Below are positions 29,128 to 39,300 of a stretch of DNA of 64,000 nt, piece after piece. Source of the DNA: Rhodocyclaceae bacterium (GTDB lineage Bacteria; Pseudomonadota; Gammaproteobacteria; Burkholderiales; Rhodocyclaceae); the NCBI GenBank assembly GCA_030681195.1, contig JAUXXJ010000005.1, positions 248,001 to 312,000 on the forward strand. The letters run 5' to 3'. The number at the start of each line of letters is the position of its first letter. Position 1 is the stretch's first letter. Made by a program: the position numbers and the translations under genes. The notes below the pieces were generated by a model, which ran no database searches, had not been told where the DNA came from, and saw only the letters and a program-made list of their open reading frames with translations.

Positions 29128-31344
29128 TTATCCTCTGAGTGCCTGCAGTTCGGTGATGGTGGCGTGCAGGCGCGTCGAGAGGTTGCGGGCAATGTTGCCA
29201 AAGAAGGCCAGCATCAGGTCGCCGTGTTCGACGGCCAGATATTCGAAGCGCTCACGCTGCAGCACATAGACTTCGCAATCGTTCACCGCCAGTGCGTCGA
29301 TGGCATGCTGGGCGGATTCGATGAACCCCATGTCGCCGATCAGTTCGCCTGGCCCGCAGGTGGCGAGGTGGTAACTCTCCTTCTTGCGCAGCGGCACCAT
29401 CAGTTTGACCGTGCCGCGCCGGATGATGAACAACTCGTCGCAGGCGTTGCCAGCCTTGAAAATGCGCTTGCCGGCTTTGATGTGGCGGGTTTCCACGGCC
29501 GCTTCCAGTGCCGTGAGGGCATCCGGCATGCAGCCGACCAATAATGGCATGGCCCGTAACTCAAGTTGCTGGTCGGCGTTCAGGCTTCCAGTGCTGGCGT
29601 GTTCCTGGCCATCGAGCCATTCCAGTGCATCATCCAGTTGGCGGAAGGCGAAGGCTTTGTTGGTCGGGCGCACCACACCGGTTTCCTTGAGGAAACGCTT
29701 CATCTTCAGCCCGCTGGGCAGTCCCTTGGGGATGTCACAGAACACCAGATAGGCATTGTTTTCCTCAAGGCGATCCTTGATCTGCTCCAGCACATGGGTG
29801 GCAGTCACGTCGAGCGATTGCACGCGACGCATGTTGAGGATGACGTATTTTTGTTTACCGGTTTCGGGTTCCAGTGCCGCATGCAACTGGTTGGCGGTGC
29901 CGAAGAACAGGCTGCCTTGCAGTTCGAATACCACTACGCCGCTGCCCTCGCGCTCGATGCGTTCGACGTCCTCTGGCGAGCGGGCGCGTTTCGTCAGGAT
30001 TTCGCTGCCTTCGATACGGCTGCGGACGACCGAGCTGCGTGTCTGCTCGCGGATGAAAAGGATGATGGCGAGCGCCACGCCGACACCCGAGGCGGCGATC
30101 AGGTTGCCGAACACGGCGACCAGAATCACGGCGAGGATGACGAAGAAGTCGATGCGCGTGGAGGCCGAGAAGAAGAAGCTCAGGCTGTGGGTGTCGATCA
30201 TGCGGAAGCCGATCACGATCAAAATCGCCGCCAGCGCGCCGACGGGCACCCAGGCAATCAGCGGTGCCAGCAGCAGGAAGGCGGCCAGCGAGAAGACACC
30301 GGCCATCAGCCCCGCAAGCTTCGTGGTGCCGCCGCTCGACACATTGATCAGCGAGGCGCCCATGGTGCCGGCGCCAGGGATACCGCCGACCAGTGAGGAC
30401 GCCATGTTGCCGAGTCCCTGGCCGATCAGTTCGCGGTTGGAGTCGTGGTGCGAGTTGGTCATGGCGTCGATGACCAGACAGGTTTTCAGGGTGTCGATGG
30501 ACAACAGTACGGCCAGGGTGAGCGCGGGCACCAGCACCTGCACGATGTTTTTGAAATCGATTGCCTTCAACGCGTTTAGATTCTGCTCGATGCTGGCACC
30601 GAGGCTGCCCTCGCTGCTGGCGAGTGTGCCGACCAGCAGCGGATTGTCATCCGTCACCAGCAGTTCGGGATTGAACCAGCCGAGCACAAGATAGGTGGCA
30701 ATGCCGGCCAGCAGGGCGAGGATGGCGGCCGGAATTGCTTTTGTAATACGTGGGGTGAGCAGCATCGCCAGAATCACGACCGTGCCGACCACGATGCTGG
30801 GTAGGGCCCACAGCGCAGGGCTGACGAGGGACTGCCATAGCGTCATGCCCTCCGGGGCGCCCAGCCATTTGGGCACCTGGCTGCCGATGATGATCAGCCC
30901 GACGCCAGAAAGGTAGCCGCTGACCACCGGGTAGGGAATGTATTTGATCAGTCGGCCGATGCCGGCCAGACCGAGGCCAATTTGCATGGCGCCGGCCAGA
31001 AGGCTGATCAGGGCCAGCAACAGCAGGGCGCTGGCGGGGGCGATGCCCTGCGCGCTGAAACCGACGGCGAGGGCGGCCAGCACGGCAGCGGCCGGTGCGC
31101 AGGGCGCCGTGATCAGGCGCGAACTGCCGCCGCAGAGCGGTGCAATCAGGCCGAGTGCCGTGGCGCCTAGGATGCCGGCCATCGCGCCCTGCGCGGCCAG
31201 CGAACCACCAAGCGGCGCGAAGATGGTGACACCGAAGGCAATCGCCGAGGGCAGGGCGACCAGCATGGCGGCCAGTCCGCCCCACATGTCGCCGGTGAGG
31301 CCGGCACGATCGATTGGCAGGCGGGTGGCGAAAGGGAGGGGCAT
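29128..31344 (-). CDS. SulP-family anion transporter with STAS and cNMP-binding domains
   Basis: A 738-residue transporter. The SulP membrane core of 10-14 helices (GGLAAMLVALPSAIAFGV, then GGSSRLITAPCAPAAAVLA) is followed by a STAS domain (VVFELQGSLFFGTANQLH, ILNMRRVQSLDVTATHVLEQ) and a C-terminal cyclic-nucleotide-binding domain (KAGKRIFKAGNACDELFIIRRG, GPGELIGDMGFIESAQHAIDALA). Candidate substrates are sulfate, bicarbonate or dicarboxylate. The cNMP module suggests nucleotide-controlled transport. ATG 31344 is preferred over TTG 31347. It follows prfC by six bases and converges on the preceding signalling gene. Confidence 0.9.
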   Translation of the reverse strand: MPLPFATRLPIDRAGLTGDMWGGLAAMLVALPSAIAFGVTIFAPLGGSLAAQGAMAGILGATALGLIAPLCGGSSRLITAPCAPAAAVLAALAVGFSAQGIAPASALLLLALISLLAGAMQIGLGLAGIGRLIKYIPYPVVSGYLSGVGLIIIGSQVPKWLGAPEGMTLWQSLVSPALWALPSIVVGTVVILAMLLTPRITKAIPAAILALLAGIATYLVLGWFNPELLVTDDNPLLVGTLASSEGSLGASIEQNLNALKAIDFKNIVQVLVPALTLAVLLSIDTLKTCLVIDAMTNSHHDSNRELIGQGLGNMASSLVGGIPGAGTMGASLINVSSGGTTKLAGLMAGVFSLAAFLLLAPLIAWVPVGALAAILIVIGFRMIDTHSLSFFFSASTRIDFFVILAVILVAVFGNLIAASGVGVALAIILFIREQTRSSVVRSRIEGSEILTKRARSPEDVERIEREGSGVVVFELQGSLFFGTANQLHAALEPETGKQKYVILNMRRVQSLDVTATHVLEQIKDRLEENNAYLVFCDIPKGLPSGLKMKRFLKETGVVRPTNKAFAFRQLDDALEWLDGQEHASTGSLNADQQLELRAMPLLVGCMPDALTALEAAVETRHIKAGKRIFKAGNACDELFIIRRGTVKLMVPLRKKESYHLATCGPGELIGDMGFIESAQHAIDALAVNDCEVYVLQRERFEYLAVEHGDLMLAFFGNIARNLSTRLHATITELQALRG

Positions 31345-31350
31345 CAATGT

Positions 31351-32925
31351 TTAGTGAATTTCCCGAGTTTCGAGAAACACGATACCGGGATGCCGCTCCT
31401 GTGTCATCTGCAAATTCACCCGGTTGGGGGCGAGGTAGACGTAGTCGCCTGCGCCATCGAGCGCCAGGTTGACGCCGGCCTTGTCTTCCAGTGCCCGCAA
31501 GTCTGCCTCCGAGCCGCGCAGCCAGCGCGCCGTGGCGACGTTGACCGGCTCGAAGAAACAGTCGACGCCATATTCGAATTCCAGCCGGTGGGCGACGACG
31601 TCGAACTGCAGGGTGCCCACGGCGCCGAGAATCAGGTCGTTTGAGCCAATTGGTTTGAACAGTTGCGTCGCACCTTCTTCGGCGAGTTGCTGCAGGCCTT
31701 TTTGTAGCTGCTTCATTTTCATCGGATTGCGAATCTGCGCGCGGCGGAAGTGCTCGGGGGCGAAGCAGGGGATGCCGGTGAACTTCAGATCTTCGCCCTC
31801 GGTAAATGTGTCGCCAAGCAAGACGGTGCCGTGGTTGGGAATGCCGAGAATGTCGCCGGGCCAGGCCTCGTCGGTGGTGCTGCGATCCTGCGCCATGAAG
31901 GTGATGGCGTTGTTCACCGCCAGCGTCTTGCCGGTGGACAGTTGCTTGAGCTTGATGCCGCGCGTGTAGTGGCCGGAGCAGACACGCACAAAGGCGATAC
32001 GGTCGCGGTGCTTGGGGTCCATGTTGGCCTGGATCTTGAAGACGAAGCCGGAAAACTTCGGTTCCAGCGGTTCGACTTCGCGTGTGGCAGCGGCACGGTG
32101 CTGCGGCGGCGGCGAGAGGTCGACGATGGCGTCGAGCAGGCTCTGCACGCCGAAGTTGTTGATCGCCGAGCCGAAGAACACGGGCGTCTGCTTGCCGGCC
32201 AGATAGGCGTCCTTGTCGAAGGTGTGCGAGGCACCGCGCACCAGTTCAATCTCGCCACGCAATTCGGTTGCCTGATAGCCGAGCAGTTCGTCGAGCAGCG
32301 GATTGGCCAGACCCTCGATGGTCTGCGAGGTGCCTTTTTCGGCTTGCGGGTCGAAGAAATAGATACAGTCGTCGTAGAGATCATAGACGCCGCGGAAACC
32401 CTTACCCATACCGATTGGCCAGGTCATCGGCGCGCACTGGATTTTCAGCACGTCCTCGATCTCGTCGAGCAGGTCGATGGGCGCGCGGCCCTCGCGGTCG
32501 AGCTTGTTGATGAAGGTGATGATCGGCGTGTCGCGCAGGCGGCAGACACCCAGTAGCTTGATGGTCTGCGCCTCGACGCCGTTCACCGAGTCGATCACCA
32601 TGGTCGCCGAATCGACGGCGGTGAGCGTGCGGTAGGTGTCTTCGGAAAAGTCTTCGTGGCCGGGCGTGTCGAGCAGGTTGATCATGTGCTCGCGGTAGGG
32701 GAACTGCATCACCGAGGAGGTGACCGAAATGCCGCGCTGCTTTTCCAGTTCCATCCAGTCCGAGGTGGCGTGGCGGGCGGCCTTGCGCGCACGCACTTCG
32801 CCGGCCACCTGAATGGCGCCGCCGAACCACAGCAGCTTTTCGGTCAGCGTGGTCTTGCCGGCGTCGGGGTGGGAGATGATGGCGAAGGTGCGGCGGCGGG
32901 CGATTTCGTGGGCGAGTTTGGACAC
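31351..32925 (-). CDS. prfC: Peptide chain release factor 3
   Basis: A translational GTPase of about 524 residues that recycles RF1/RF2 from ribosomes. G1 is [17 protein letters not shown]2 includes [14 protein letters not shown]3 is [16 protein letters not shown] and G4 is [11 protein letters not shown]. The GTG at 32925 ([16 protein letters not shown]) gives the canonical N-terminus; an upstream TTG at 32937 is possible. A long form of the dispersed repeat lies 28 bases upstream, between this gene and the preceding operon. Confidence 0.96.
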   Translation of the reverse strand: MSKLAHEIARRRTFAIISHPDAGKTTLTEKLLWFGGAIQVAGEVRARKAARHATSDWMELEKQRGISVTSSVMQFPYREHMINLLDTPGHEDFSEDTYRTLTAVDSATMVIDSVNGVEAQTIKLLGVCRLRDTPIITFINKLDREGRAPIDLLDEIEDVLKIQCAPMTWPIGMGKGFRGVYDLYDDCIYFFDPQAEKGTSQTIEGLANPLLDELLGYQATELRGEIELVRGASHTFDKDAYLAGKQTPVFFGSAINNFGVQSLLDAIVDLSPPPQHRAAATREVEPLEPKFSGFVFKIQANMDPKHRDRIAFVRVCSGHYTRGIKLKQLSTGKTLAVNNAITFMAQDRSTTDEAWPGDILGIPNHGTVLLGDTFTEGEDLKFTGIPCFAPEHFRRAQIRNPMKMKQLQKGLQQLAEEGATQLFKPIGSNDLILGAVGTLQFDVVAHRLEFEYGVDCFFEPVNVATARWLRGSEADLRALEDKAGVNLALDGAGDYVYLAPNRVNLQMTQERHPGIVFLETREIH

Positions 32926-32953
32926 GGCGTTAACCAAGAAAAAACGGGGATTA

Positions 32954-33005
32954 TAAAAGTCGGCATCCTACAAAAGGGACTTCCTTCGGTCGCTGGCGGG
33001 ACGGC
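32954..33005 (-). repeat. Dispersed repeat, long form A
   Basis: Repeat arms TAAAAGTCGGC and TGGCGGGACGGC flank an insert of about 29 bases containing CAAAAGGGACTTCCTTCGG and GTCGC. The insert replaces the two central bases of the short form. It lies between the coiled-coil gene and prfC, just beyond the end of the five-gene operon. Confidence 0.85.
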
Positions 33006-33024
33006 AGCGCCCTGTCGGGAGTGG

Positions 33025-33414
33025 CTATTTTAGGCAGCCGGCGAGGCCGTTCTTGCTGCCCGAGCGGATTACGCAGTCATTGGCCGGATCGGCGGTGTCG
33101 ATGTGCGTGGGCTGCACCGGTGGCGGCGCGGCTTTGGTGGCCGCAACGGGGGCGCGCTCGGCAAGGGTGTCACGCAGGTCGGTCAGCTCCTGCTCCATTG
33201 CCTTGGTGACCTTGCTCATCTTGCGCATCTGATCTTCGAGGTGGGAAACGTCGCTGGAGAGCGAAACCAGCATGAGCAGCGAAATGATTGCCAGGAGTGC
33301 CACCAGCGTGGCGCCAACGGTGACCGCGATCAGGATGGCCGGATTGATCCGGCTCAATAGATCCGTTGTCTCTACTTCTGGGGTCTCTGGTGCTGCCTGT
33401 TTATCTTCGCTCAT
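33025..33414 (-). CDS. Single-pass membrane protein with coiled coil
   Basis: A 129-residue protein with no recognised family. An acidic N-terminus precedes one transmembrane helix (about residues 26-51, AILIAVTVGATLVALLAIIS). A heptad-like coiled coil (SSDVSHLEDQMRKMSKVTKAMEQELTDLRDTL) and an Ala/Pro-rich tail with two Cys residues follow. N-terminus in and C-terminus periplasmic is the likely topology. It is the last gene of the operon and overlaps the ATPase gene by four bases, so it is probably made stoichiometrically with it. Confidence 0.78.
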   Translation of the reverse strand: MSEDKQAAPETPEVETTDLLSRINPAILIAVTVGATLVALLAIISLLMLVSLSSDVSHLEDQMRKMSKVTKAMEQELTDLRDTLAERAPVAATKAAPPPVQPTHIDTADPANDCVIRSGSKNGLAGCLK

Positions 33415-34232
33415 TGCTTGCCGATTTGGATGTCTTTGCCGTAATCCGGGGCCGGGTAGTGGAAGGCCACCGGGCCGTCGGGTTGGGCATCAATGAATTG
33501 TCGCACGGCAGGATCGCCGGTGGTCTTCAGTTCTTGCGGCGTGCCTGCGGCGACTACGTGCCCATCGTGGATGAAGTAGGCAAGGTCCACGACCTTCAGC
33601 GTTTCCGGTACATCGTAGGTGACGATGATCGAGGTGGTGCCGATGGCATCGTTAAGGCGGCGGATCAGTTCGGCAATGACATTGAGCGAGATTGGATCGA
33701 GTCCGGCAAACGGTTCGTCGTACATCGCCAGCATCGGGTCGAGGGCAATGGCGCGGGCGAGGGCGATGCGGCGCGCCATGCCGCCTGATAGCTCGGCCGG
33801 CATCAACTGGCTGGCACCACGCAGGCCGACCGCGTTGAGCTTCATGATCACCATGTCGTGGATCAGTTCTTCCGGCAAGTCGGTCAGTTCGCGCATGGGA
33901 AAGGCGATGTTGTCATAGACACTCAGGTCGCCAAACAGGCCGCCGGCCTGGAACATCATGCCCATCGAGCGGCGCATGCGATAGAGCGCGTCGTTGTCGA
34001 GTTCATGGACGACCTGGCCATTCACGCGCACTTGTCCGCGGGTGGGGCGCAACTGCCCGCCGATCAGCTTGAGGATGGTGCTCTTGCCGGCACCGCTGAC
34101 GCCCAGGATGCCGATCAGCTTGCCGCGCGGCACGATCAGATTGAGCCCATCGAGCACTTGGTTGTCGCCATAGGCGAAGCTGAGGTTGTCGATCTGGATG
34201 AGGGTGTCGGCGGGAGCTTGGGTGGGTGTCAT
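33411..34232 (-). CDS. MlaF-like ABC ATPase, H-loop His replaced by Tyr
   Basis: A 273-residue ABC ATPase closest in pattern to MlaF of the phospholipid-transport Mla system, including the C-terminal VRQFIDAQPDGPVAFHYPAPDY typical of MlaF. Walker A is GVSGAGKST (about residues 44-52), the signature is LSGGM, and Walker B LAMYDEP has Glu173. The H-loop reads TYDVPE, so the catalytic His is Tyr206. No mlaE, mlaD, mlaC or mlaB is adjacent. It overlaps genes on both sides by four bases. It may serve a permease encoded elsewhere or be a regulatory ATPase. Confidence 0.85.
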   Translation of the reverse strand: MTPTQAPADTLIQIDNLSFAYGDNQVLDGLNLIVPRGKLIGILGVSGAGKSTILKLIGGQLRPTRGQVRVNGQVVHELDNDALYRMRRSMGMMFQAGGLFGDLSVYDNIAFPMRELTDLPEELIHDMVIMKLNAVGLRGASQLMPAELSGGMARRIALARAIALDPMLAMYDEPFAGLDPISLNVIAELIRRLNDAIGTTSIIVTYDVPETLKVVDLAYFIHDGHVVAAGTPQELKTTGDPAVRQFIDAQPDGPVAFHYPAPDYGKDIQIGKQ

Positions 34233-36328
34233 GGTGTCGGGAAGGCCGGTAGCAGGCGTGGGGTCAGTGTCGAGGCGGGCTCGGGTTTGCCGAACAGGTA
34301 GCCCTGTAGGGTATCGCAGCGGTGGACCGTGGCCAGGAAGTAACGCTGCGCCTCGGTTTCGACGCCTTCGGCGACGACTTCAAGGCCGAGCGTGTGCGCC
34401 AGCGTGATGGTGGCCGCGCAGATGGCGGCGTCGTTGGTATCGGTCTCGATGTCGCGCACGAAGCTGCGGTCGAGCTTGAGCGTCTGGATTGGCAGGTTCT
34501 TCAGATAAGCGAGTGAAGAATAGCCGGTGCCGAAATCGTCGATGGCCAGCCGCACACCCAGCGCGCGTAAGGCGTGCAGTTGATCGATGGCCCGCTCGGG
34601 GTTGGTCATGGCGACGGACTCGGTGATTTCCAGTTCGATGTCATCTTCGCGCAGGGTGTGACGGCACAGCGTCAGGCCGACCAGATTGATCAGGTCGGGT
34701 GAGCGTAGCTGGTGGGCCGAGAGATTCACCGCCATGCTCAGATTCAGGATGCCGGCGGCACGCCAGGCAGCCAGTTGTCGACAGGCTTCGTCGAGCACCC
34801 AGGCACCGATCGGTTCGATCAGGCCGGTTTCCTCGGCGAGTGGAATGAAGTCGAGCGGGGAGACAAGTCCGCGTGTCGGGTGGCGCCAGCGGATCAGCGC
34901 TTCGACACCGCAGATCGTGCCGGCCTTGGCGCAAACCTTCGGTTGGTAATGCAGTTCGAACTGATTGTCCGTCAGCGCACCACGCAGGTCGTGTTCAAGT
35001 TCGAGGCGACGGCTGGCGGCGGCGTTCATTTCCGCCCTGAAATACTGCACATTGTTGCGGCCCTGTTCCTTGGCGTGATACATCGCCGCATCGGCGTTTT
35101 TCATCAGGGTGCCCGGATCGCGACCGTCGTGCGGGAACAGGCTGATGCCGATGCTCGGGCTGGAATGCAGGGCGTGGCCGGTGATTTGATAAGGTTCGCC
35201 GAGGGCATGCAGCAACTTGCTGGCGACCGAGGCGGCTGCCAGGTCTTCGGCGATGCCGGTGACGGCCACGACAAACTCGTCGCCGCCGAGGCGGGCGACG
35301 ATATCGGATTCACGCACGCAGGTCGTGAGACGTTGCGCCACCTCGATCAGCAACAGGTCGCCAACATGGTGGCCGAGCGTGTCATTGATGAGCTTGAAGC
35401 GGTCCATGTCGATGAATATCACGGCGACTTCCGTACCCTTGCGTTGCGCGTCGGCCAGCGCCTGCTCCAGCGCGATGGACAGGTGCAGACGATTGGGCAA
35501 GCCGGTCAGGGCGTCGTGGTGGGCGATGTGGCGGATGCGTTCTTCGGCAGCTTTTTGTTCGCGGATGTCGGAGAAGCTGGCGATGTGGTAATCGATCTCG
35601 CCACGCACGTTTTTGACCGTCGAGATGGTCATCAGCTTGGGATAGATATCGCCTTCCTTGTGGCGATCCCACATCTCGCCCTGCCACACACCTTTTTCGA
35701 TGAGCACCCGCCACATCGCCTGGTATTCCTCTCGCGTGGTGCGGCCGGACGACAGCATGCGTGGATTCTTGCCGCGTACTTCGTCAATGACGTAGCCGGT
35801 CAGGCGGGTAAAGGCCGGGTTGACCTCGATGATCTGGTTGTCGCGATCGGTGATCAGGATCGCTTCGCCGCTGTAATCAAAGACGTGGGCGGCGAGGCGC
35901 AACTGACGTTCGGTGCGCTTGCGCGCCAGCAGGTTCTTCACCCGCGCCCGCAGCACGGCGCTGACCACCGGCTTGGTGAGGTAGTCGTCGGCGCCACCTT
36001 CGAGGCCGTCGAGCTGGCTTTGTTCGGAGGTGTCCGCCGAGACGAAGATCACCGGGATGTCGCGGGTGGCGTGGTCGACGCGTAAATGGCGCAAGACCTC
36101 AATCCCGCTCATGCCGGGCATCATGACGTCGAGCAAGATCAGTTCGGGACGATCGGCGCGGGCGACGAGGTCCAGTGCTGCCGCGCCGCTGGTGGCAGTT
36201 TTGAGGCGATAGTCAGCCTTGAGAGCGGCGGCCAGTACATGCAGGTTTGCCGGCATGTCATCGACCAGCAGCAGCAAGGGTTTTTCTGCGTCGGACCTGG
36301 GCTGTTCGGGGGCGAAAGCGGGGATCAT
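34229..36328 (-). CDS. Response regulator with PAS, GGDEF and EAL domains
   Basis: A 699-residue REC-PAS-GGDEF-EAL protein. The receiver has acidic pocket LVDDMPAN and Asp67 in LILLDVMMPG. PAS includes DYSGEAILITDRDNQIIEVNP. GGDEF has intact LGGDEFV. EAL has GVEALIRWRHP and DDFGTGYSSLAYL. It is the likely output of the overlapping hybrid kinase, changing c-di-GMP in response to the periplasmic ligand of the operon. Whether it makes or degrades c-di-GMP is not predictable. It overlaps neighbours by four bases on both sides. Confidence 0.92.
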   Translation of the reverse strand: MIPAFAPEQPRSDAEKPLLLLVDDMPANLHVLAAALKADYRLKTATSGAAALDLVARADRPELILLDVMMPGMSGIEVLRHLRVDHATRDIPVIFVSADTSEQSQLDGLEGGADDYLTKPVVSAVLRARVKNLLARKRTERQLRLAAHVFDYSGEAILITDRDNQIIEVNPAFTRLTGYVIDEVRGKNPRMLSSGRTTREEYQAMWRVLIEKGVWQGEMWDRHKEGDIYPKLMTISTVKNVRGEIDYHIASFSDIREQKAAEERIRHIAHHDALTGLPNRLHLSIALEQALADAQRKGTEVAVIFIDMDRFKLINDTLGHHVGDLLLIEVAQRLTTCVRESDIVARLGGDEFVVAVTGIAEDLAAASVASKLLHALGEPYQITGHALHSSPSIGISLFPHDGRDPGTLMKNADAAMYHAKEQGRNNVQYFRAEMNAAASRRLELEHDLRGALTDNQFELHYQPKVCAKAGTICGVEALIRWRHPTRGLVSPLDFIPLAEETGLIEPIGAWVLDEACRQLAAWRAAGILNLSMAVNLSAHQLRSPDLINLVGLTLCRHTLREDDIELEITESVAMTNPERAIDQLHALRALGVRLAIDDFGTGYSSLAYLKNLPIQTLKLDRSFVRDIETDTNDAAICAATITLAHTLGLEVVAEGVETEAQRYFLATVHRCDTLQGYLFGKPEPASTLTPRLLPAFPTP

Positions 36329-39300
36329 GTCGACGAGTGTAGCGGGAGTTCGAATTGCGCGGCAATCTGCGCGAGCGAGGCGAGGGTGCCATCGTGGTCG
36401 AAATCGTCGATCTGGCGCAGCAGACGGGCAAACGGGGCGCCGCGCAGACCGGCACGAGCCAGCGCGGCCAGGGCTTGCAGCGCGTCATCCGGCACCAGTT
36501 CGCGTTCTTCCAGATAGGGTCGCAGGCGTTCGATCAGAGCAGCAATGGCGGCGGTGTCCGGTGGTATCGCGGTGTGGTTGTCGGTGCTGACTTCCAGCGT
36601 GGCAATGGCTTGTCTTGCCTCGCCAATCTTCAGGGCCAGCGCATCCAGAGGCGGCATGTTGCCGGCGCGTACTTCCGATTCCATCTGGCGGACGGCTTCG
36701 GCCAGGTCGGTCATGCCCAGATTGCTGGCGACGCCCTTGAGGGTGTGCAGTTCGCTCGCAGCCTCATGCAGGCTGCCTTGCGTGAGGTGGGTGGCGAGCG
36801 CTTCGGTGAAATTGGTGTGCGTCCGGGCAAAGTCGATCAGCAGGCGTTCGAGCAGGGGGCGATCACCGCCGACGCGACGCAGCGCGGCCGGCAGGTTGAA
36901 GCCGGGCAGGTCGGGCAGCGGAGCGGTGGCGATTTCAATCATCCCAGCCGCCGGTATGGGTGCGTCTGTCGCGTTCAGATAGTGGCCGAGCACGCGGATC
37001 AGTTCGTCTGGATCAACCGGTTTCGGAACGAAATCATTCATGCCAGCGGCGCGGCAGCGCTCGCGATCCTCTTCCATCACGGCGGCGGTCATGGCGATGA
37101 TCGGTACGGTGCTGCCCTCGGGTAGCACGCGAATGCGGCGTGTTGCTTCGAGGCCATCCATCACCGGCATGTGCAAATCCATGAGGATCGCATCGAAGGC
37201 GGCATGGCCTGCCATCGCAAGGGCTTCGCTGCCATTGTCAGCGAGCGTGACGGCGATGCCGAGTTTCTCAAGGAAACCGGCGGCGACCTGCTGGTTGTAG
37301 CGATTGTCCTCAGCGACGAGGACCCGCGCCCCGCCGAAGTGCCGTCCCGCCAGCGCCGACTTTTGGCGCACCTGGCTGGCGTGTGGGTGGTCTGCCTGAG
37401 TGCGGCTGCCCATCAGTGCATCGAACAGCAGCGAGGGCGTTACCGGCTTGGTAAGGATGCCATCGAGGCGCAGCTCGCCAGCGGCCTGGATCAGTTTGTC
37501 GCGGTCATGGGCGGTGACCATCATCACCTTCAGCGCGTTACCGTAACTGTTCGGGGCGGCAACAAGGCGGCGCGCAATGTCGATGCCATCCATGTCAGGC
37601 ATCTGCCAGTCGAGCAGCACGATGCAGTAGCCGTCCTTGCGAGCCTGGGCGGCTTCGATCATGGCCAGCGCTGTCTGTCCATCGGCAGCGGTGTCGTACT
37701 CAACGCCCCAGGCCGCCATCAGCCTGCCGAGAATGTCGCGGGAACTGCCCTGATCGTCCACCACCAGCACCTTCATGCCGGCGATTTCCTGCAAACGAAC
37801 ATTCGAGTGATCCTGGTGCGAGCGGCCAACCACGAGGGTGAAGGTGAAGGTGGCGCCCTGGCCTTCATGGCCGGATGCGGCAATCTGGCCGCCCATCAGC
37901 GTGACCAGGCGATGGCAGATGGCAAGGCCCAGCCCGGTGCCGCCATACTTGCGGGTGATGCTGCCGTCGGCCTGGGTGAAGGGTTCGAAGAGATGCTGCG
38001 CCAGTTCGCGGCGAATGCCGATGCCCGTGTCGCGCACGGCAAAACGCAGGGTCAGGGACTCGGTCGCTTGGTTGGCAATTTCGGCCTGGACGCGAATTTC
38101 GCCCCGCTCGGTAAACTTGATGGCGTTGCCAATCAGGTTGGCGAGCACCTGATGCAGGCGCAGCGGGTCGCCAATGACCTCGATCGGCAGGTCGGGCGCA
38201 ATATCGAAGAACAGCTCGATACCCTTTTCGGCCAGGCGCGCCGAGAACAGGTCGCCGATTTCGCGCAGCACCTCCTCGACGGAATAAGCGGTCTTGTCGA
38301 TGTCGAGCCGCCCGGCCTCGATTTTCGAATAATCAAGAATGTCGTTAAGGATGCCGAGCAGGGCACGACCGGAACTGAGCGCTTTGCCGAGGAAGTCACG
38401 CTGGCGTGCTTCAAGCGGCGTGTCGAGCACCAGTTGCGTGAGGCCGAGGATCGCGTTCATTGGCGTGCGAATCTCGTGGCTCATGTTGGCGAGGAATTCG
38501 CTCTTGGCGCGGCTGGCGGCTTCGGCAGATTCTTTGGCACGGTAGATCTCGGTGACATCGATACGGAAGCCGACGGTGTGACCTGAGGGAGTTTTCCGTT
38601 CGCGGATGCGCAGCCAGTGGTCGTCGCTCGTTTTCTGTATCAGTTCGGAGTTGCCGCTGCGGTGAGCGGCCATGCGCTCCTCAATCCATGCTTCCTCACG
38701 TCCGCAGGCCGCCGGGTACTGGCCGTGTTCGAGGCCGTAGCGGATGATGGCCTCGAAGCTGTTGCCCGAGAAGATGGCTGGTGCGCTATGGCGATAGAGT
38801 TCGCGATAGCGGTCGTTGCAAATGACGAGGCGATCTTCCGGATCGTAAACGACGAAGGCTTCGCCGATCGTATCGATGGATGAACGCAGCAGCTCCTCGC
38901 TCTCCCTGAGAGCAAGCGCGTTCTCGGTAATCCGGTTCTCGAGTAGTCTTTGTTTGCGCCCCAAGATCAGGGCAAACGCACCCGAGAGCAACAGTAGTGT
39001 GGCCAGGGCGCCAAGGCTGTAATGACGTACGTCTTGCAAGGGCGCAAAGGCCTCGCTGGCATCAATTTTCACCACCATGCCCCAGCCCAGCGCGGGCAGA
39101 TGGCGCCAGGCTGCCGCGACTGGCGCGCTGGCGTAATCAACAGTGAGGCCGCGCCCCTGATGGCCGGTCAGGGCTGCCTGCATCGGCGGCGGGGTGTTGA
39201 TGACCGGAATGATGCGCTGAAACGCCGCATCCGGGATGTGGCGGAGCGGGCCGACATACAGGGCTTGGTCACTCTCGACCTGAGCCAGCACGGTTTCGCC

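Noticed and set aside
34712..36085. 457-residue plus-strand ORF
   Set aside because: It mirrors the REC-PAS-GGDEF-EAL gene on the other strand; high GC content produces long shadow ORFs throughout this window.
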